Shown here: in pieces, positions 37,541 through 45,752 of the stretch
How positions within the stretch are numbered: position 1 is the first letter of the stretch
Layout: each line of letters begins with the position of its first letter
Assembly (NCBI GenBank): GCA_016235555.1
Contig: JACRKC010000038.1
Coordinates: forward strand, 1-45,866
Direction of reading: 5' to 3'
Origin: Verrucomicrobiota bacterium
GTDB lineage: Bacteria; Verrucomicrobiota; Verrucomicrobiia; Opitutales; Opitutaceae
DNA length: 45,866 bases
Notes under the pieces: generated by a model
The model's input: only the letters and a program-made list of their open reading frames with translations
Databases searched by the model: none
Told to the model about the DNA's origin: nothing
Made by a program: the position numbers and the translations under genes

Positions 37541-38251
37541 CTACAGATCCCCTTGCTCCGGCCGCAGCACGATTTCCTCGACGACGGTCCGCCGGCCCAG
37601 CCGCCATACGTCGTAGAAGGCCCGGGCCACGTCCTCGGCGGGCATGATGCGTTCGGGTTTCACGCCGCTCGCGCTCCACGAGGGCGACCAGGTCGCACCG
37701 GGGTGCACGCAGCACACGCGCACACCTGTGCCCTTCGTCTCCGCGCGTAGCACCTTCGCGAGGCCGGTCACGCCGAACTTCGCCGCGCAATACGCCGCCG
37801 CGTTCGGATAGGCGCCGAGCCCCGCGATCGAGCTCATGAAGAAAATGTCGCCGCGCCGACGTTTGAGCATCGCCGGCAAAAATGCCCGCGTGACCAGAAA
37901 GGCGCTGCGCAGGTTCACCGCGATCATCCGGTCAAAGTCAGTCACGCTCGTCTCGGCAAAGCGCGCCTGCGCGAACGCGCCCGCGTTGTTGATGAGCACG
38001 TCGACGCCGCCAAAACGTTTCGCCACCGCGGCGGTCATCGCCGTCACGCCGGCTGCGTCAGCCACGTCGCAGCTGAAGATTTCCACGACCGCCCCCGCCT
38101 TCGCACACGCCCGCGCCACCGCGGCGAGGTTCTTCGCGTTGCGCGCCACGAGCGCGAGCCGCACACCGCGGACTTCCCGCGCGAAGACCCTCGCAATCGC
38201 CGCGCCGATGCCCTGCGAGGCGCCGGTGATGAGGACGACGGGTTTGCTCAT
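37541..38251 (-). CDS. SDR-family oxidoreductase, sepiapterin-reductase-like
   Basis: 236 residues, classical short-chain dehydrogenase. The NAD(P) motif TGASQGIG is at 10-17, NNAG near 90, the catalytic Ser in FMSSIAG near 143, and Y-x-x-x-K in YCAAK near 158. The C-terminus RTVVEEIVLRPEQGDL resembles the bacterial sepiapterin reductase of Chlorobaculum, as I remember it, more than general SDRs. The gene lies downstream of folE2 and a PTPS gene on the same strand, so a role as the last step of tetrahydrobiopterin synthesis is reasonable. A substrate call from sequence alone is not safe. Confidence 0.75.
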   Translation of the reverse strand: MSKPVVLITGASQGIGAAIARVFAREVRGVRLALVARNAKNLAAVARACAKAGAVVEIFSCDVADAAGVTAMTAAVAKRFGGVDVLINNAGAFAQARFAETSVTDFDRMIAVNLRSAFLVTRAFLPAMLKRRRGDIFFMSSIAGLGAYPNAAAYCAAKFGVTGLAKVLRAETKGTGVRVCCVHPGATWSPSWSASGVKPERIMPAEDVARAFYDVWRLGRRTVVEEIVLRPEQGDL

Positions 38252-38259
38252 GATGGATA

Positions 38260-38343
38260 AACCACGAAACACACGAATCACACGAAAGCGTTTCAGACCC
38301 GAGGCAGTTTTTCCTTTCGTGTGATTCGTGTGTTTTGTGGTTC
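38260..38343. repeat. CACGAA-type intergenic palindrome
   Basis: AACCACGAAACACACGAATC is mirrored by GATTCGTGTGTTTTGTGGTT. It is A/T-richer than the surroundings and different from the GTAG families. A second member lies at 40751. It separates folE2 from the SDR gene. Confidence 0.85.
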
Positions 38344-38349
38344 CTCTCT

Positions 38350-39321
38350 TCAGCACAGCAGCGACCCGAAATCCATGAAGTCGGCGTTGAAGCCGCCCTT
38401 CACACCTTTGCAGATCACGCTCACCGCGTCGTGCGAGTGCAGCGATTCGAGGTGCGAGCACGCGATGCGGAAATCCACGATCCGCTTGTCGCGGTCGAAT
38501 TCCTTGTAGAGCAGCCGCGCGGCGTCCTCGACGAACTTGAGGTAGGCGCCGTTGAGTTCGGCGAAGGCCTGCTCGTCCTCGCGCTTCACCATGACCTGCG
38601 TCTCCGTCTGGAGCGCGTTGAGGCAGTGCGCGTGCACATCTTCGATCCAGATTTTCTTTCCCTCGGCCTCCTCGACCGTGATCCGCGCTTTGCTGCGTTG
38701 GGAGTGCGGCACGCTGTAGGCGCCGCGCGTGTCGCGGGCGTGCTCGGCCAGTTCGGCGCTGCACGGGCACGCCGACGAGTAGACGAAATCGAAATGGATG
38801 AAGCGGCGGTAACGCCCGGCGTGCGTCATCACGCCCTCGAACGCCACGTCGTAATACTGCCAGCCCTTCAGGCCGCTGCGCAGGCTCGGGCGCTCCATCG
38901 GGTAGGCAAACTTCACCATCAGGCGCGCATCCTTCGTGTCCACGTTGCGCAGGTAGGCTTTCAGGATCCTGCCCATCCACTCGCCGGTCACGACACCGTT
39001 CTTGTGCTCGTAAAACGAGCGCATGATCCGGCTCATGTTGATGCCCTTCAACTCGGCTTCGAGCGACACCGTGCCGGTCACGCTCGCTGCGAGCGTCAGC
39101 GTCTTGCCCGCCTTGGTGCGAATCTTGAGTGGCAGCCGGAAATTGTGGATGCCCACCTGCTGGATCGGGACGTTGGCGCCCTGGATGGCGTCATGCGCCG
39201 CCTGCATCATGTCGGGCAGCGAGGCGCGATGCGCCGGCGTCGAGCGGAAACGCCGGTCGTAACCGCGCTTGATTTTCGCCGGCTGGCCGCAACTCGAATT
39301 GTGGAGATACATCGGCTTCAT
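38350..39321 (-). CDS. folE2: GTP cyclohydrolase FolE2 (type IB)
   Basis: 323 residues from ATG 39321. It converts GTP to 7,8-dihydroneopterin triphosphate, the entry to folate and biopterin synthesis, using a metal other than obligate zinc. The active-site Cys is in the [13 protein letters not shown] stretch (near 188-200). A second conserved block is [18 protein letters not shown] near 233-250. The start codon overlaps the PTPS stop (ATGA), so translation is coupled. No FolE1 is present in the window. The CACGAA palindrome follows the stop codon. Confidence 0.94.
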   Translation of the reverse strand: MKPMYLHNSSCGQPAKIKRGYDRRFRSTPAHRASLPDMMQAAHDAIQGANVPIQQVGIHNFRLPLKIRTKAGKTLTLAASVTGTVSLEAELKGINMSRIMRSFYEHKNGVVTGEWMGRILKAYLRNVDTKDARLMVKFAYPMERPSLRSGLKGWQYYDVAFEGVMTHAGRYRRFIHFDFVYSSACPCSAELAEHARDTRGAYSVPHSQRSKARITVEEAEGKKIWIEDVHAHCLNALQTETQVMVKREDEQAFAELNGAYLKFVEDAARLLYKEFDRDKRIVDFRIACSHLESLHSHDAVSVICKGVKGGFNADFMDFGSLLC

Positions 39322-39800
39322 GCGGAATCGGGGCCGAAGAACTCGGCGAAATTTCGCGGCGTCTCGTAAAGCCGCACGCAATGCAACGCCGCCGCAGGCG
39401 GGAGATGGGGTGCGATCTCGTGCCAGAATGCGATCACCAGGTTCTCCGTCGTCGGGATGATCCCACGGAGGAACGGCACATCGGTGTTGAGATTGCGATG
39501 ATCGCACACGTCGACGACGGCCCGCTGCAGGAGCTTCTTCAATTCGCCCAAATCCATGATGTAGCCGGTATCGGGGTGCGGCTCGCCGCGCACCGTCACC
39601 TCCAGCACGTAATTGTGCCCGTGCCAGTGCGGGTTGGTGCAGAGGCCGTATTGCTTCACGTTCCACGCCTGGCTCTTCGCCGGATTGTGCAGCCGGTGCG
39701 CCGAGTTGAAATGCACCTGCCGCGTGATGAACACGGTGCCGCGCAACACGCGGGGCGCGCGGGCGGCGGCGGCTTTTCGGCGGCTGGGTTTGGCGGGCAT
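39318..39800 (-). CDS. 6-pyruvoyl-tetrahydropterin synthase (PTPS) family protein
   Basis: 160 residues with a basic ~20-residue extension before the domain. Zinc ligands are in FNSAHRLH (His35) and the H-x-H of WHGHNY near 61; the catalytic Cys is in [14 protein letters not shown] (near C54). [17 protein letters not shown] and [11 protein letters not shown] complete the family pattern. The spacing C-x-x-x-x-x-H-x-H and the PTTEN block look closer to biopterin-type PTPS than to short QueD enzymes. Overlap with folE2 and the nearby SDR gene support biopterin synthesis. QueD or a folate-type PTPS-III role cannot be excluded. Confidence 0.85.
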   Translation of the reverse strand: MPAKPSRRKAAAARAPRVLRGTVFITRQVHFNSAHRLHNPAKSQAWNVKQYGLCTNPHWHGHNYVLEVTVRGEPHPDTGYIMDLGELKKLLQRAVVDVCDHRNLNTDVPFLRGIIPTTENLVIAFWHEIAPHLPPAAALHCVRLYETPRNFAEFFGPDSA

Positions 39801-39907
39801 GGAGGGTCAGAGGTAGCGAAAAAGACCGCTCGGTCAACCGCCGCGGCAGTCTTTCAGGTTGAAGCCGCCTGCCGCCGCCGGCTGAATCGCGGCACTCACG
39901 CACCGCC

Positions 39908-40750
39908 ATGCCCATCCGCAAAGCGCTCGTCACCGCCGCCAACCCCCGCCAGCGCACCCTGCCGCTCCAGACGCTCATCGACCAGCAGGGCGAAACCAAA
40001 TCCGCCCTCCGCATCATCCTCGACGAAGCCGCCGGCGCCGGCATCGAGGAATTCTGCGTCGTCGTATGCCCCGGCGACGAGACCGCCTACGCCGAGGCGT
40101 GCGGCCCGCTGCGCTCGCGCGTGCGGTTTGTGCCGCAAGCCAACGCCCGCGGCTACGGCCACGCCGTGCTCCTCGGCCGCGAGTTTGTCGGCGACCAGCC
40201 GTTTCTCCATCTGGTCGGCGATCACTTGCACGTGGCTCACGGCACGACGAGCTGCGCCCGCCAGCTCATCGATGTCGCCGTCGCGGAAAACGCCTCCGTG
40301 TCCGCCGTGCAACCCACGCGCGAGAGCCAGCTCACCTCCTACGGCGCCGTCGGCGGCCGGCTCGTCGGTGGCGACCGCCCCGTCTATCAAATCGACACCG
40401 TGCTCGAAAAACCCACGCCCACCGTGGCCGAGCAGCAACTGATCGTGCCGGGCCTGCGCGCCGGTTTTTATCTCTGTTTCTTCGGCATGCATGTGCTCGG
40501 GCCCGAGCTGTTCGCGCTGCTCGATGCGCAGCAAGCCGCCGCCCCCGACCGCCCGCTCGGACTCTCACCCGCCCTGCACACCCTCGCGTCGCGCCAGCGC
40601 TATCTCGCCTTCTCGATCGGCGGCCGCCGCTACGACATCGGCGCGCCCTACGGTCTGCTCCACGCCCAGCTCGCCCTTTCCCTCTCCGGCCGCGACCGCG
40701 ACAAGGTGCTCACCCAACTCGTCGAACTGCTCGCCGTTCGGAATGAGTGA
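39908..40750 (+). CDS. GalU-like sugar nucleotidyltransferase with degenerate signature
   Basis: 280 residues with the overall plan of bacterial UTP-glucose-1-phosphate uridylyltransferase: KALVTAANP at the start, [20 protein letters not shown] near 75-94, LVGDHLHV near 105, and C-terminal [18 protein letters not shown]. The usual nucleotide-binding G-x-G-T-R-x-x-P-x-T-K is replaced by [13 protein letters not shown], so the Gly-rich loop is altered and catalysis is uncertain. It is divergent from the PTPS gene and 117 bp ahead of the large kinase fusion, from which a CACGAA palindrome separates it. Confidence 0.75.
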   Translation: MPIRKALVTAANPRQRTLPLQTLIDQQGETKSALRIILDEAAGAGIEEFCVVVCPGDETAYAEACGPLRSRVRFVPQANARGYGHAVLLGREFVGDQPFLHLVGDHLHVAHGTTSCARQLIDVAVAENASVSAVQPTRESQLTSYGAVGGRLVGGDRPVYQIDTVLEKPTPTVAEQQLIVPGLRAGFYLCFFGMHVLGPELFALLDAQQAAAPDRPLGLSPALHTLASRQRYLAFSIGGRRYDIGAPYGLLHAQLALSLSGRDRDKVLTQLVELLAVRNE

Positions 40751-40857
40751 AACCACGAAACACACGAAATACACGAAAGCGGAATTTGTCTCACTCTCTA
40801 TGAATCTTGGCTGTCGGCCTCCGGAGTTTTTCGTGTATTTCGTGTCTTTCGTGGTGC
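40751..40857. repeat. CACGAA-type intergenic palindrome
   Basis: AACCACGAAACACACGAAAT is mirrored by TTTCGTGTATTTCGTGTC and TTTCGTGGT. It is the second member of the 38260 family. It begins immediately at the stop of the GalU-like gene. Confidence 0.85.
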
Positions 40858-40867
40858 CTCAATCGCC

Positions 40868-43800
40868 ATGACCCTCCGCGTCACCGACCTGATCGAGTCC
40901 GCCGACGCCGCGACTCGCGACCAAGCCATCGACCAGTGGTGCCGCGGACGCACCGTCACCGAGTTGCTCGACGCGTGCGCCGAACTCGACGCCTACCGCC
41001 GCCGCGAGTCGAACCTCTACAAGCGCGTGCGCGCGCTCTTCTTCCTCACCGCGATCCACCGCTACCACCTGCCGGCGTGCGCCGATCTCCCGCGCCTCGG
41101 CCGGGTGCCCTACGACGGCTTCCGCCACCTGCTCGAACGCCGCTTCGAGGAGGCGATCGCCGTCTTCGCCGCCGCCCAACAGACCGCCGGCCCGAGCGAA
41201 ACCCTCTCCAGCGCCCTCGCCGCCGCCCACCACGCGCTCGCGTTTCAAACGCTCGCCGATCAGGTGCGCCGGACCGTGCGCTCGACGCGCGGCAACGCCT
41301 GGATGTTCCGCCTCGGCCACCCGGGCGATCAGCCCCTGCGCGCACGCCCGGAGCTGCTCGCCCGCGACCACGCGACCGGCGCCTACCCGCTTCTGCGCGA
41401 ACGCACCCCCGTCCGCATGGACCTCACGCACTGCGGCTGGAGCGACATCTTTTTCCTCGGGATGGATTTTCCCGAGGGCGCCCGCGTGCTCAATATTTCG
41501 ATCGACCTCGGTGTGCACGGGCGCGATGCCGAGCCGCGTCCGCCCGTCGAGGCGTTTTTTCGCGTGATCGACGAGCCGGTCATCCGGCTCGCCAGCGTCG
41601 ACCTCGGCGCGACGGCCTGCGTCTCGTCCCTCGATGAAGTCTTCGATTTCGCCCGCGACTACCTCGGCCTGCTCAAAGCTGCGGTCATCGCCGCCGGCGT
41701 CGTGCCACCGGGCATCGAGCGTTCCGGCGCCAGTCTCGCGGATCTGCTCGGCGCGATCTTCGGCCCGGGCCGCGGCTTCGAACTCGTCAGCAACGTCAAC
41801 CGCATCCCGAAGGGCTCGCGGCTCGCCGTCTCCACCAATCTCCTCGGCGCCCTCATCGGCGCGCTCATGCGCGCGACCGGTCAGATTCGCACGCTCGCCG
41901 GCCCGATGGAGGAAGGCGAGCGCCGCATGGTCGCGGCCCGCGCCATCCTCGGCGAATGGCTCGGCGGTTCGGGCGGTGGTTGGCAGGACTCCGGCGGACT
42001 CTGGCCCGGCATCAAGTTGATCGAAGGCGCGCTCGCTCAACCGGGCGATCCCGAGCACGGCGTGAGCCGCGGTCGTTTGCTTCCGCGCCACACCCTCTTC
42101 GGCGTCGATCGCATTTCCACCGCAGCCCGGAAGAAACTTCAGGATTCGCTCGTGCTCGTGCACGGCGGCATGGCGCAGAACGTCGGCCCCATCCTCGAGA
42201 TGGTCACCGAAAAATATCTGCTGCGCGGCGAGTCCGAATGGGCCGCCCGCCGGCAGGCCGTCGCCACGCTCGACCGCATCCTCGCGCTCCTCGCCGCCGG
42301 CGACATCCGCGCGCTCGGCCGCGAACTCACGCAGAATTTCTTCGGCCCGCTCCAGACCATCATCCCGTGGGTCAGCAACCGCTACACCGAGCTGCTCATC
42401 GAACGCACGCGCGCGGCGTTCGGCGAAGACTTCTGGGGGTTCTGGATGCTCGGCGGCATGTCGGGCGGCGGCATGGGTTTCATCTTCGCGCCGCACCGCC
42501 GCGCCGAGGGCCAGACGAAGCTCGCCGGGATCATGCTCACGACCAAACGCGAGTTGGAGACGTCGCTCCCCTTCGCGATGGATCCGGTGGTCTACGATTT
42601 CGCGATCAACGAGCACGGTTCCGTTTCCGCGCTGCTCGCCGGGGCCGAAGCGCTGCTGCCCGTCGAATACTACCAGCACACCGTGCCGGGCTTTCTGCGG
42701 CGCGAAGCCCGCGACCTCACACCGCGCGAGCGCGCGGATTTGCAGCAATTCACCCGCGCCGCCCGCGGCACTCCGGCGTTTGCCGCCGCACTGCCCACCC
42801 TGCTCGATCATCTGCTCCCGTCCGACGGCGCGTCGGATCGCGCCGGCCGCCGCCTCGACGAGTTGCTCGCGGAAAACGGCTTCGACCGCACCCAACACGA
42901 ACAAATCCGCACCGATCTGCGGGCCGGCCGCATCGGCCTCGCCATGAACCGGCTTCCGGCCACCGCGAAAATCGAGGACGTGCCGGCGAGCGAGCTGTTC
43001 AACGGCAGGTCGGGCTTTACGCCCGACACGTCGGGGATAAACCCCGACCTACAAAAGGCCGGCGAGGCCGCCTTGCGCCGCGGCGAGGTCGCCGTCGTCA
43101 GCTACGCGGCCGGCGTCGGCAGCCGCTGGACGCAGGGCGCCGGCGTCGTGAAGGCGCTGCACCCGTTCGCCAAATTCGCCGGCGCGCATCGCAGTTTCGC
43201 CGACGTGCATCTCGCCAAATCGCGCCGCACCGCCGCCGCGTTCGGCGCCCCCGTGCCGCACATGTTCACCACGAGTTATCTCACGCACGCGCCGATCGAG
43301 CGCCATCTGCGCGCCCACCACGGCGCGGCCGTCGATCGCGACGTGTTCCTCTCGCCCGGCCGCTCGATCGGCCTGCGGCTCGTGCCGACGGTGCGCGACC
43401 TGCATTTCGCGTGGGAGGAGACCGCGCAGCAGCGGCTCGACGAACAGAAGGAAAAAATGCGCGACAGTCTCCGCGCCGCGCTCACCAACTGGGCGCGCAC
43501 TGCCGGCGAAGGCGCCGACTACACCGACAATCTTCCCGGCCAGTGCCTGCATCCCGTCGGCCACTGGTTCGAAGTGCCGAACCTCCTCAAGAACGGCACC
43601 CTCGCCCGCCTCCTCGCCGCGCAGCCGCAGCTCCGCACGCTGATGGTCCACAATATCGACACCCTCGGCGCCACGCTCGATCCGACGCTGGTCGGCTGGT
43701 TCCAGCAAAGCGGTGCCGCGCTGGGCTGGGAAGTGATCCCACGTCGCATCGAGGACCACGGCGGCGGCCTCGCCCGCATCGACGGCCGCCTCCGCCTCGT

Positions 43801-44209
43801 CGAGGGGCTCGCCCTCCCGCGCGAGGAAGACGAATTCAACCTCACCTTCTACTCGACCAACACCTGTTGGATCGACGTCGACCGGCTGCTCACGCTCTTC
43901 GGCCTCACCCGCGCCGATCTCGGCGACGCCGACCGCACCGCCGCCGCCGTGCGTGCGATGGCCGCCCGCATGCCGACCTACGTCACGCTCAAGGACGTGA
44001 AGAAGCGCTGGGGCCACGGCCAGGAGGACGTGTTCCCCGTGGCGCAATTCGAAAAACTCTGGGGCGACATGACCGGCCTCGCCGAGGCCCGCAACGTCTT
44101 CGCCGCCGTGCCCCGCGCCCGCGGCCAGCAACTGAAGGATCAGGCGCAGCTCGACGGCTGGGCCCGCGACGGCTCGGCGGCCTACATCGATTCGATTTGC
44201 CAGTGGTAG
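40868..44209 (+). CDS. GHMP-kinase/UDPGP-type nucleotidyltransferase fusion
   Basis: 1113 residues. Residues 1-170 are helical and unassigned. Residues ~180-600 resemble the fucokinase branch of GHMP kinases: RMDLTHCGWSDIFFLG (about 184), NRIPKGSRLAVSTNLLGALI (~312, ATP-loop position) and GGSGGGWQDSGGLWPGIK (~365). Residues ~735-1113 resemble eukaryote-type UDP-sugar pyrophosphorylases (VVSYAAGVGSRWTQGAGVVK near 741, VHNIDTLGATLDP near 930). The combination suggests phosphorylation and nucleotidylation of a free sugar, as in FKP, but FKP has the pyrophosphorylase first; here the order is reversed. A palindromic repeat encodes residues ~713-729 between the domains. The TAG stop belongs to a repeat. 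The substrate is unknown; the assignment rests on motifs. Confidence 0.75.
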   Translation: MTLRVTDLIESADAATRDQAIDQWCRGRTVTELLDACAELDAYRRRESNLYKRVRALFFLTAIHRYHLPACADLPRLGRVPYDGFRHLLERRFEEAIAVFAAAQQTAGPSETLSSALAAAHHALAFQTLADQVRRTVRSTRGNAWMFRLGHPGDQPLRARPELLARDHATGAYPLLRERTPVRMDLTHCGWSDIFFLGMDFPEGARVLNISIDLGVHGRDAEPRPPVEAFFRVIDEPVIRLASVDLGATACVSSLDEVFDFARDYLGLLKAAVIAAGVVPPGIERSGASLADLLGAIFGPGRGFELVSNVNRIPKGSRLAVSTNLLGALIGALMRATGQIRTLAGPMEEGERRMVAARAILGEWLGGSGGGWQDSGGLWPGIKLIEGALAQPGDPEHGVSRGRLLPRHTLFGVDRISTAARKKLQDSLVLVHGGMAQNVGPILEMVTEKYLLRGESEWAARRQAVATLDRILALLAAGDIRALGRELTQNFFGPLQTIIPWVSNRYTELLIERTRAAFGEDFWGFWMLGGMSGGGMGFIFAPHRRAEGQTKLAGIMLTTKRELETSLPFAMDPVVYDFAINEHGSVSALLAGAEALLPVEYYQHTVPGFLRREARDLTPRERADLQQFTRAARGTPAFAAALPTLLDHLLPSDGASDRAGRRLDELLAENGFDRTQHEQIRTDLRAGRIGLAMNRLPATAKIEDVPASELFNGRSGFTPDTSGINPDLQKAGEAALRRGEVAVVSYAAGVGSRWTQGAGVVKALHPFAKFAGAHRSFADVHLAKSRRTAAAFGAPVPHMFTTSYLTHAPIERHLRAHHGAAVDRDVFLSPGRSIGLRLVPTVRDLHFAWEETAQQRLDEQKEKMRDSLRAALTNWARTAGEGADYTDNLPGQCLHPVGHWFEVPNLLKNGTLARLLAAQPQLRTLMVHNIDTLGATLDPTLVGWFQQSGAALGWEVIPRRIEDHGGGLARIDGRLRLVEGLALPREEDEFNLTFYSTNTCWIDVDRLLTLFGLTRADLGDADRTAAAVRAMAARMPTYVTLKDVKKRWGHGQEDVFPVAQFEKLWGDMTGLAEARNVFAAVPRARGQQLKDQAQLDGWARDGSAAYIDSICQW
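43007..43052. repeat. Palindrome pair inside the kinase-fusion gene
   Basis: AGGTCGGGCTTTACGCCCGAC followed by GTCGGGGATAAACCCCGACCTAC. It is translated as an interdomain stretch containing GRSGFTPDTSGINPDLQ. Confidence 0.85.
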
Positions 44210-44315
44210 GGACGCCTCTCCGAGGCGTCCGCCCCTCGACATTCCATTCGGAACACTTTTCCTCTTCCCTTTTCCTCTTCCCAACCACGGACGGCTCGGA
44301 GAGCCGTCCCTGCCG
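44205..44315. repeat. REP pair left of the RAYT gene
   Basis: GGTAGGGACGCCTC, TCC, GAGGCGTCC forms the first hairpin; GGACGGCTCGGAGAGCCGTCC followed by CTGCCG is the second, with a CTTTTCC-type spacer between. Its TAG (44207-44209) is the stop codon of the kinase fusion. Confidence 0.9.
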
Positions 44316-44327
44316 ACTCGCTCTCAC

Positions 44328-44765
44328 ATGGTGCTTCCGCAACGTCGCTGGCTTTTCCATTCGGCTCCCAGCTGGGTGCATAGCGCCACGTATTTCATCA
44401 CCATTTGCTGCCAGATTCGTGGCACTGACCAGCTCTGCGCACCAGCCACCTCATCAAAACTCCTGGCTGCTATGTCCCACTACCAAACCGCGCAACGCTG
44501 GCACGTGTTTGTCTGGGTGCTGATGCCGGATCACCTTCACGCCATCGTCTCTCTTCCGACCGAGGAAAGTCTCACGAAAACTGTCGCCGCTTGGAAGCGC
44601 TTTACGGCCCGCGAAGCCGGCATCGCCTGGCAACGCGGTTTCTTCGATCATCGCCTTCGTAGCGACGAGAGCCTTGAGGAAAAGGCCCACTACATCCGGA
44701 TGAATCCCGTTCGCAACGGCCTTGTTGCCCACCCCGCCGACTGGCCGCACATCTGGCCCTGTTAG
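44328..44765 (+). CDS. REP-associated tyrosine transposase (RAYT, Y1_Tnp)
   Basis: 145 residues, typical length. It belongs to the IS200/IS605-type HUH transposases: ATYFITICCQ near the start, the HUH motif H69-L-H71 in MPDHLHAIV, and the catalytic Tyr122 in HYIRMNPVRNGLV. RAYTs bind and cut REP hairpins with a GTAG foot as single strands. The complete set of key residues suggests that it is or recently was active. It is flanked by two copies of a GTAG-footed repeat. ATG 44328 is preceded directly by the left repeat; the promoter is probably inside or before it. Confidence 0.92.
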   Translation: MVLPQRRWLFHSAPSWVHSATYFITICCQIRGTDQLCAPATSSKLLAAMSHYQTAQRWHVFVWVLMPDHLHAIVSLPTEESLTKTVAAWKRFTAREAGIAWQRGFFDHRLRSDESLEEKAHYIRMNPVRNGLVAHPADWPHIWPC

Positions 44766-44774
44766 CAATCCGTC

Positions 44775-44872
44775 GGTAGGGACGCCTCTCCGAGGCGTCC
44801 GCCCCTCGACATTCCATTCGGAACACCTTTCCTCTTCCCAACCACGGACGGCTCGGAGAGCCGTCCCTACCG
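44775..44872. repeat. REP pair right of the RAYT gene
   Basis: Same sequence as the left copy over GGTAGGGACGCCTC...GGAGAGCCGTCCC, ending CTACCG with a perfect CTAC foot. It starts about 10 bp after the RAYT stop. Confidence 0.9.
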
Positions 44873-44930
44873 CATTTTTTGCCGTTTTTAGCTTGGCCAT
44901 CTGGCGTCAGCAGCCTTCAAACCCAAATCC

Positions 44931-45734
44931 ATGGCGATGCGGTTCAGCATTCTCGGGAGCGGCAGCGCGGGCAACGCGGCGTTGCTCGTGACCGAGGGCG
45001 CACGCGTGCTCGTCGACGCCGGTTTCTCCGCCAAAAAACTCGGCCAGCTCCTCGAGCCGCTCGGCGAATCGCTCGAGAAAATCGACGCGATCTTCCTCAC
45101 CCACGAGCATGGCGATCACGCCGCGGGCATCGACGGCCTGAAGAAATTCCCGCACATCCGCGTCTTCGCCAACTCCGCCACGGCCCGCGCCGTCCAATCC
45201 GGCCTCTCGTGGCGCGCCGACTGGCAGTGCTTCGAGACCGGCGCGCGCTTCCGCTACCGCGATCTCGAAGTGGAGAGTTTTTCCGTGCCGCACGACGCGC
45301 AGGAGCCGGTGGGTTTCCGTTTCACCAGCGGCCACGAGGGCGACCTGTTCGCCCCGCGGCGCTCCCTCGCTTATCTCACCGACCTCGGCCACGCGCCGCT
45401 CAACATCCGCGAGCGCATCCGCGAGTGCGAGGTCGTTGTGATCGAGGCCAACCACTGTCCCGAGCTGCTCAAGGCCGACACGAAGCGCCCGTGGTCGACC
45501 AAGCAGCGCATCGGCGGCCGGCACGGCCATCTCTCGAACCACGCGGCGAGCGAATTGCTCGCCGAGGTCGCGAGCCCGCGCTGGCGGCGTATCTACCTCA
45601 CCCATCTCTCGCGCGACTGCAATTCCCCCGCCGCCGTCGACCGTGCGTTTGCCGCCGTGCGCGCGACGCTCGCCGCCTGCGAAATCTCCGTCGTCCTCCC
45701 CGGCGAAGGCACGCCCTTCTACGAACTGGCCTGA
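44931..45734 (+). CDS. YycJ/WalJ-like metallo-beta-lactamase-fold hydrolase
   Basis: 267 residues, cytoplasmic (no signal peptide). The start is MRFSILGSGSAGNAALLV (ATG 44931 or 44937), and the zinc motif is THEHGDHAAGI near 57-67. SVPHDAQEPVGF near 117, YLTDLGHAP near 144, EANHCPELL near 171, and HLSNHAASELL near 198 all fit the YycJ branch. Family members are phosphodiesterase-like nucleases linked to the WalKR system in Firmicutes; elsewhere the role is open. It is downstream of the RAYT unit but probably has its own promoter. Confidence 0.88.
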   Translation: MAMRFSILGSGSAGNAALLVTEGARVLVDAGFSAKKLGQLLEPLGESLEKIDAIFLTHEHGDHAAGIDGLKKFPHIRVFANSATARAVQSGLSWRADWQCFETGARFRYRDLEVESFSVPHDAQEPVGFRFTSGHEGDLFAPRRSLAYLTDLGHAPLNIRERIRECEVVVIEANHCPELLKADTKRPWSTKQRIGGRHGHLSNHAASELLAEVASPRWRRIYLTHLSRDCNSPAAVDRAFAAVRATLAACEISVVLPGEGTPFYELA

Positions 45735-45752
45735 GCAGAACGTTGCCGTCGA

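Larger units (their letters stand above)
44205..44872 (+). mobile_element. RAYT gene flanked by two REP-pair copies (REPtron)
   Basis: A single-gene unit: a repeat pair at 44205-44315, the RAYT gene at 44328-44765, then the same repeat pair at 44775-44872 in the same orientation. The two copies are nearly identical except for about 13 bp of pyrimidine-rich spacer missing in the second. This is the arrangement described for REP-associated tyrosine transposases and their cognate REPs. Confidence 0.85.

Noticed and set aside
40859-42904. 681-codon minus-strand frame opposite the kinase fusion
   Set aside because: Shadow frame without any family motif; the plus strand has recognisable kinase motifs throughout.
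41956-44523. 855-codon plus-strand frame overlapping the kinase fusion and the RAYT start
   Set aside because: Extremely Arg-rich translation typical of an out-of-frame reading of high-GC DNA.
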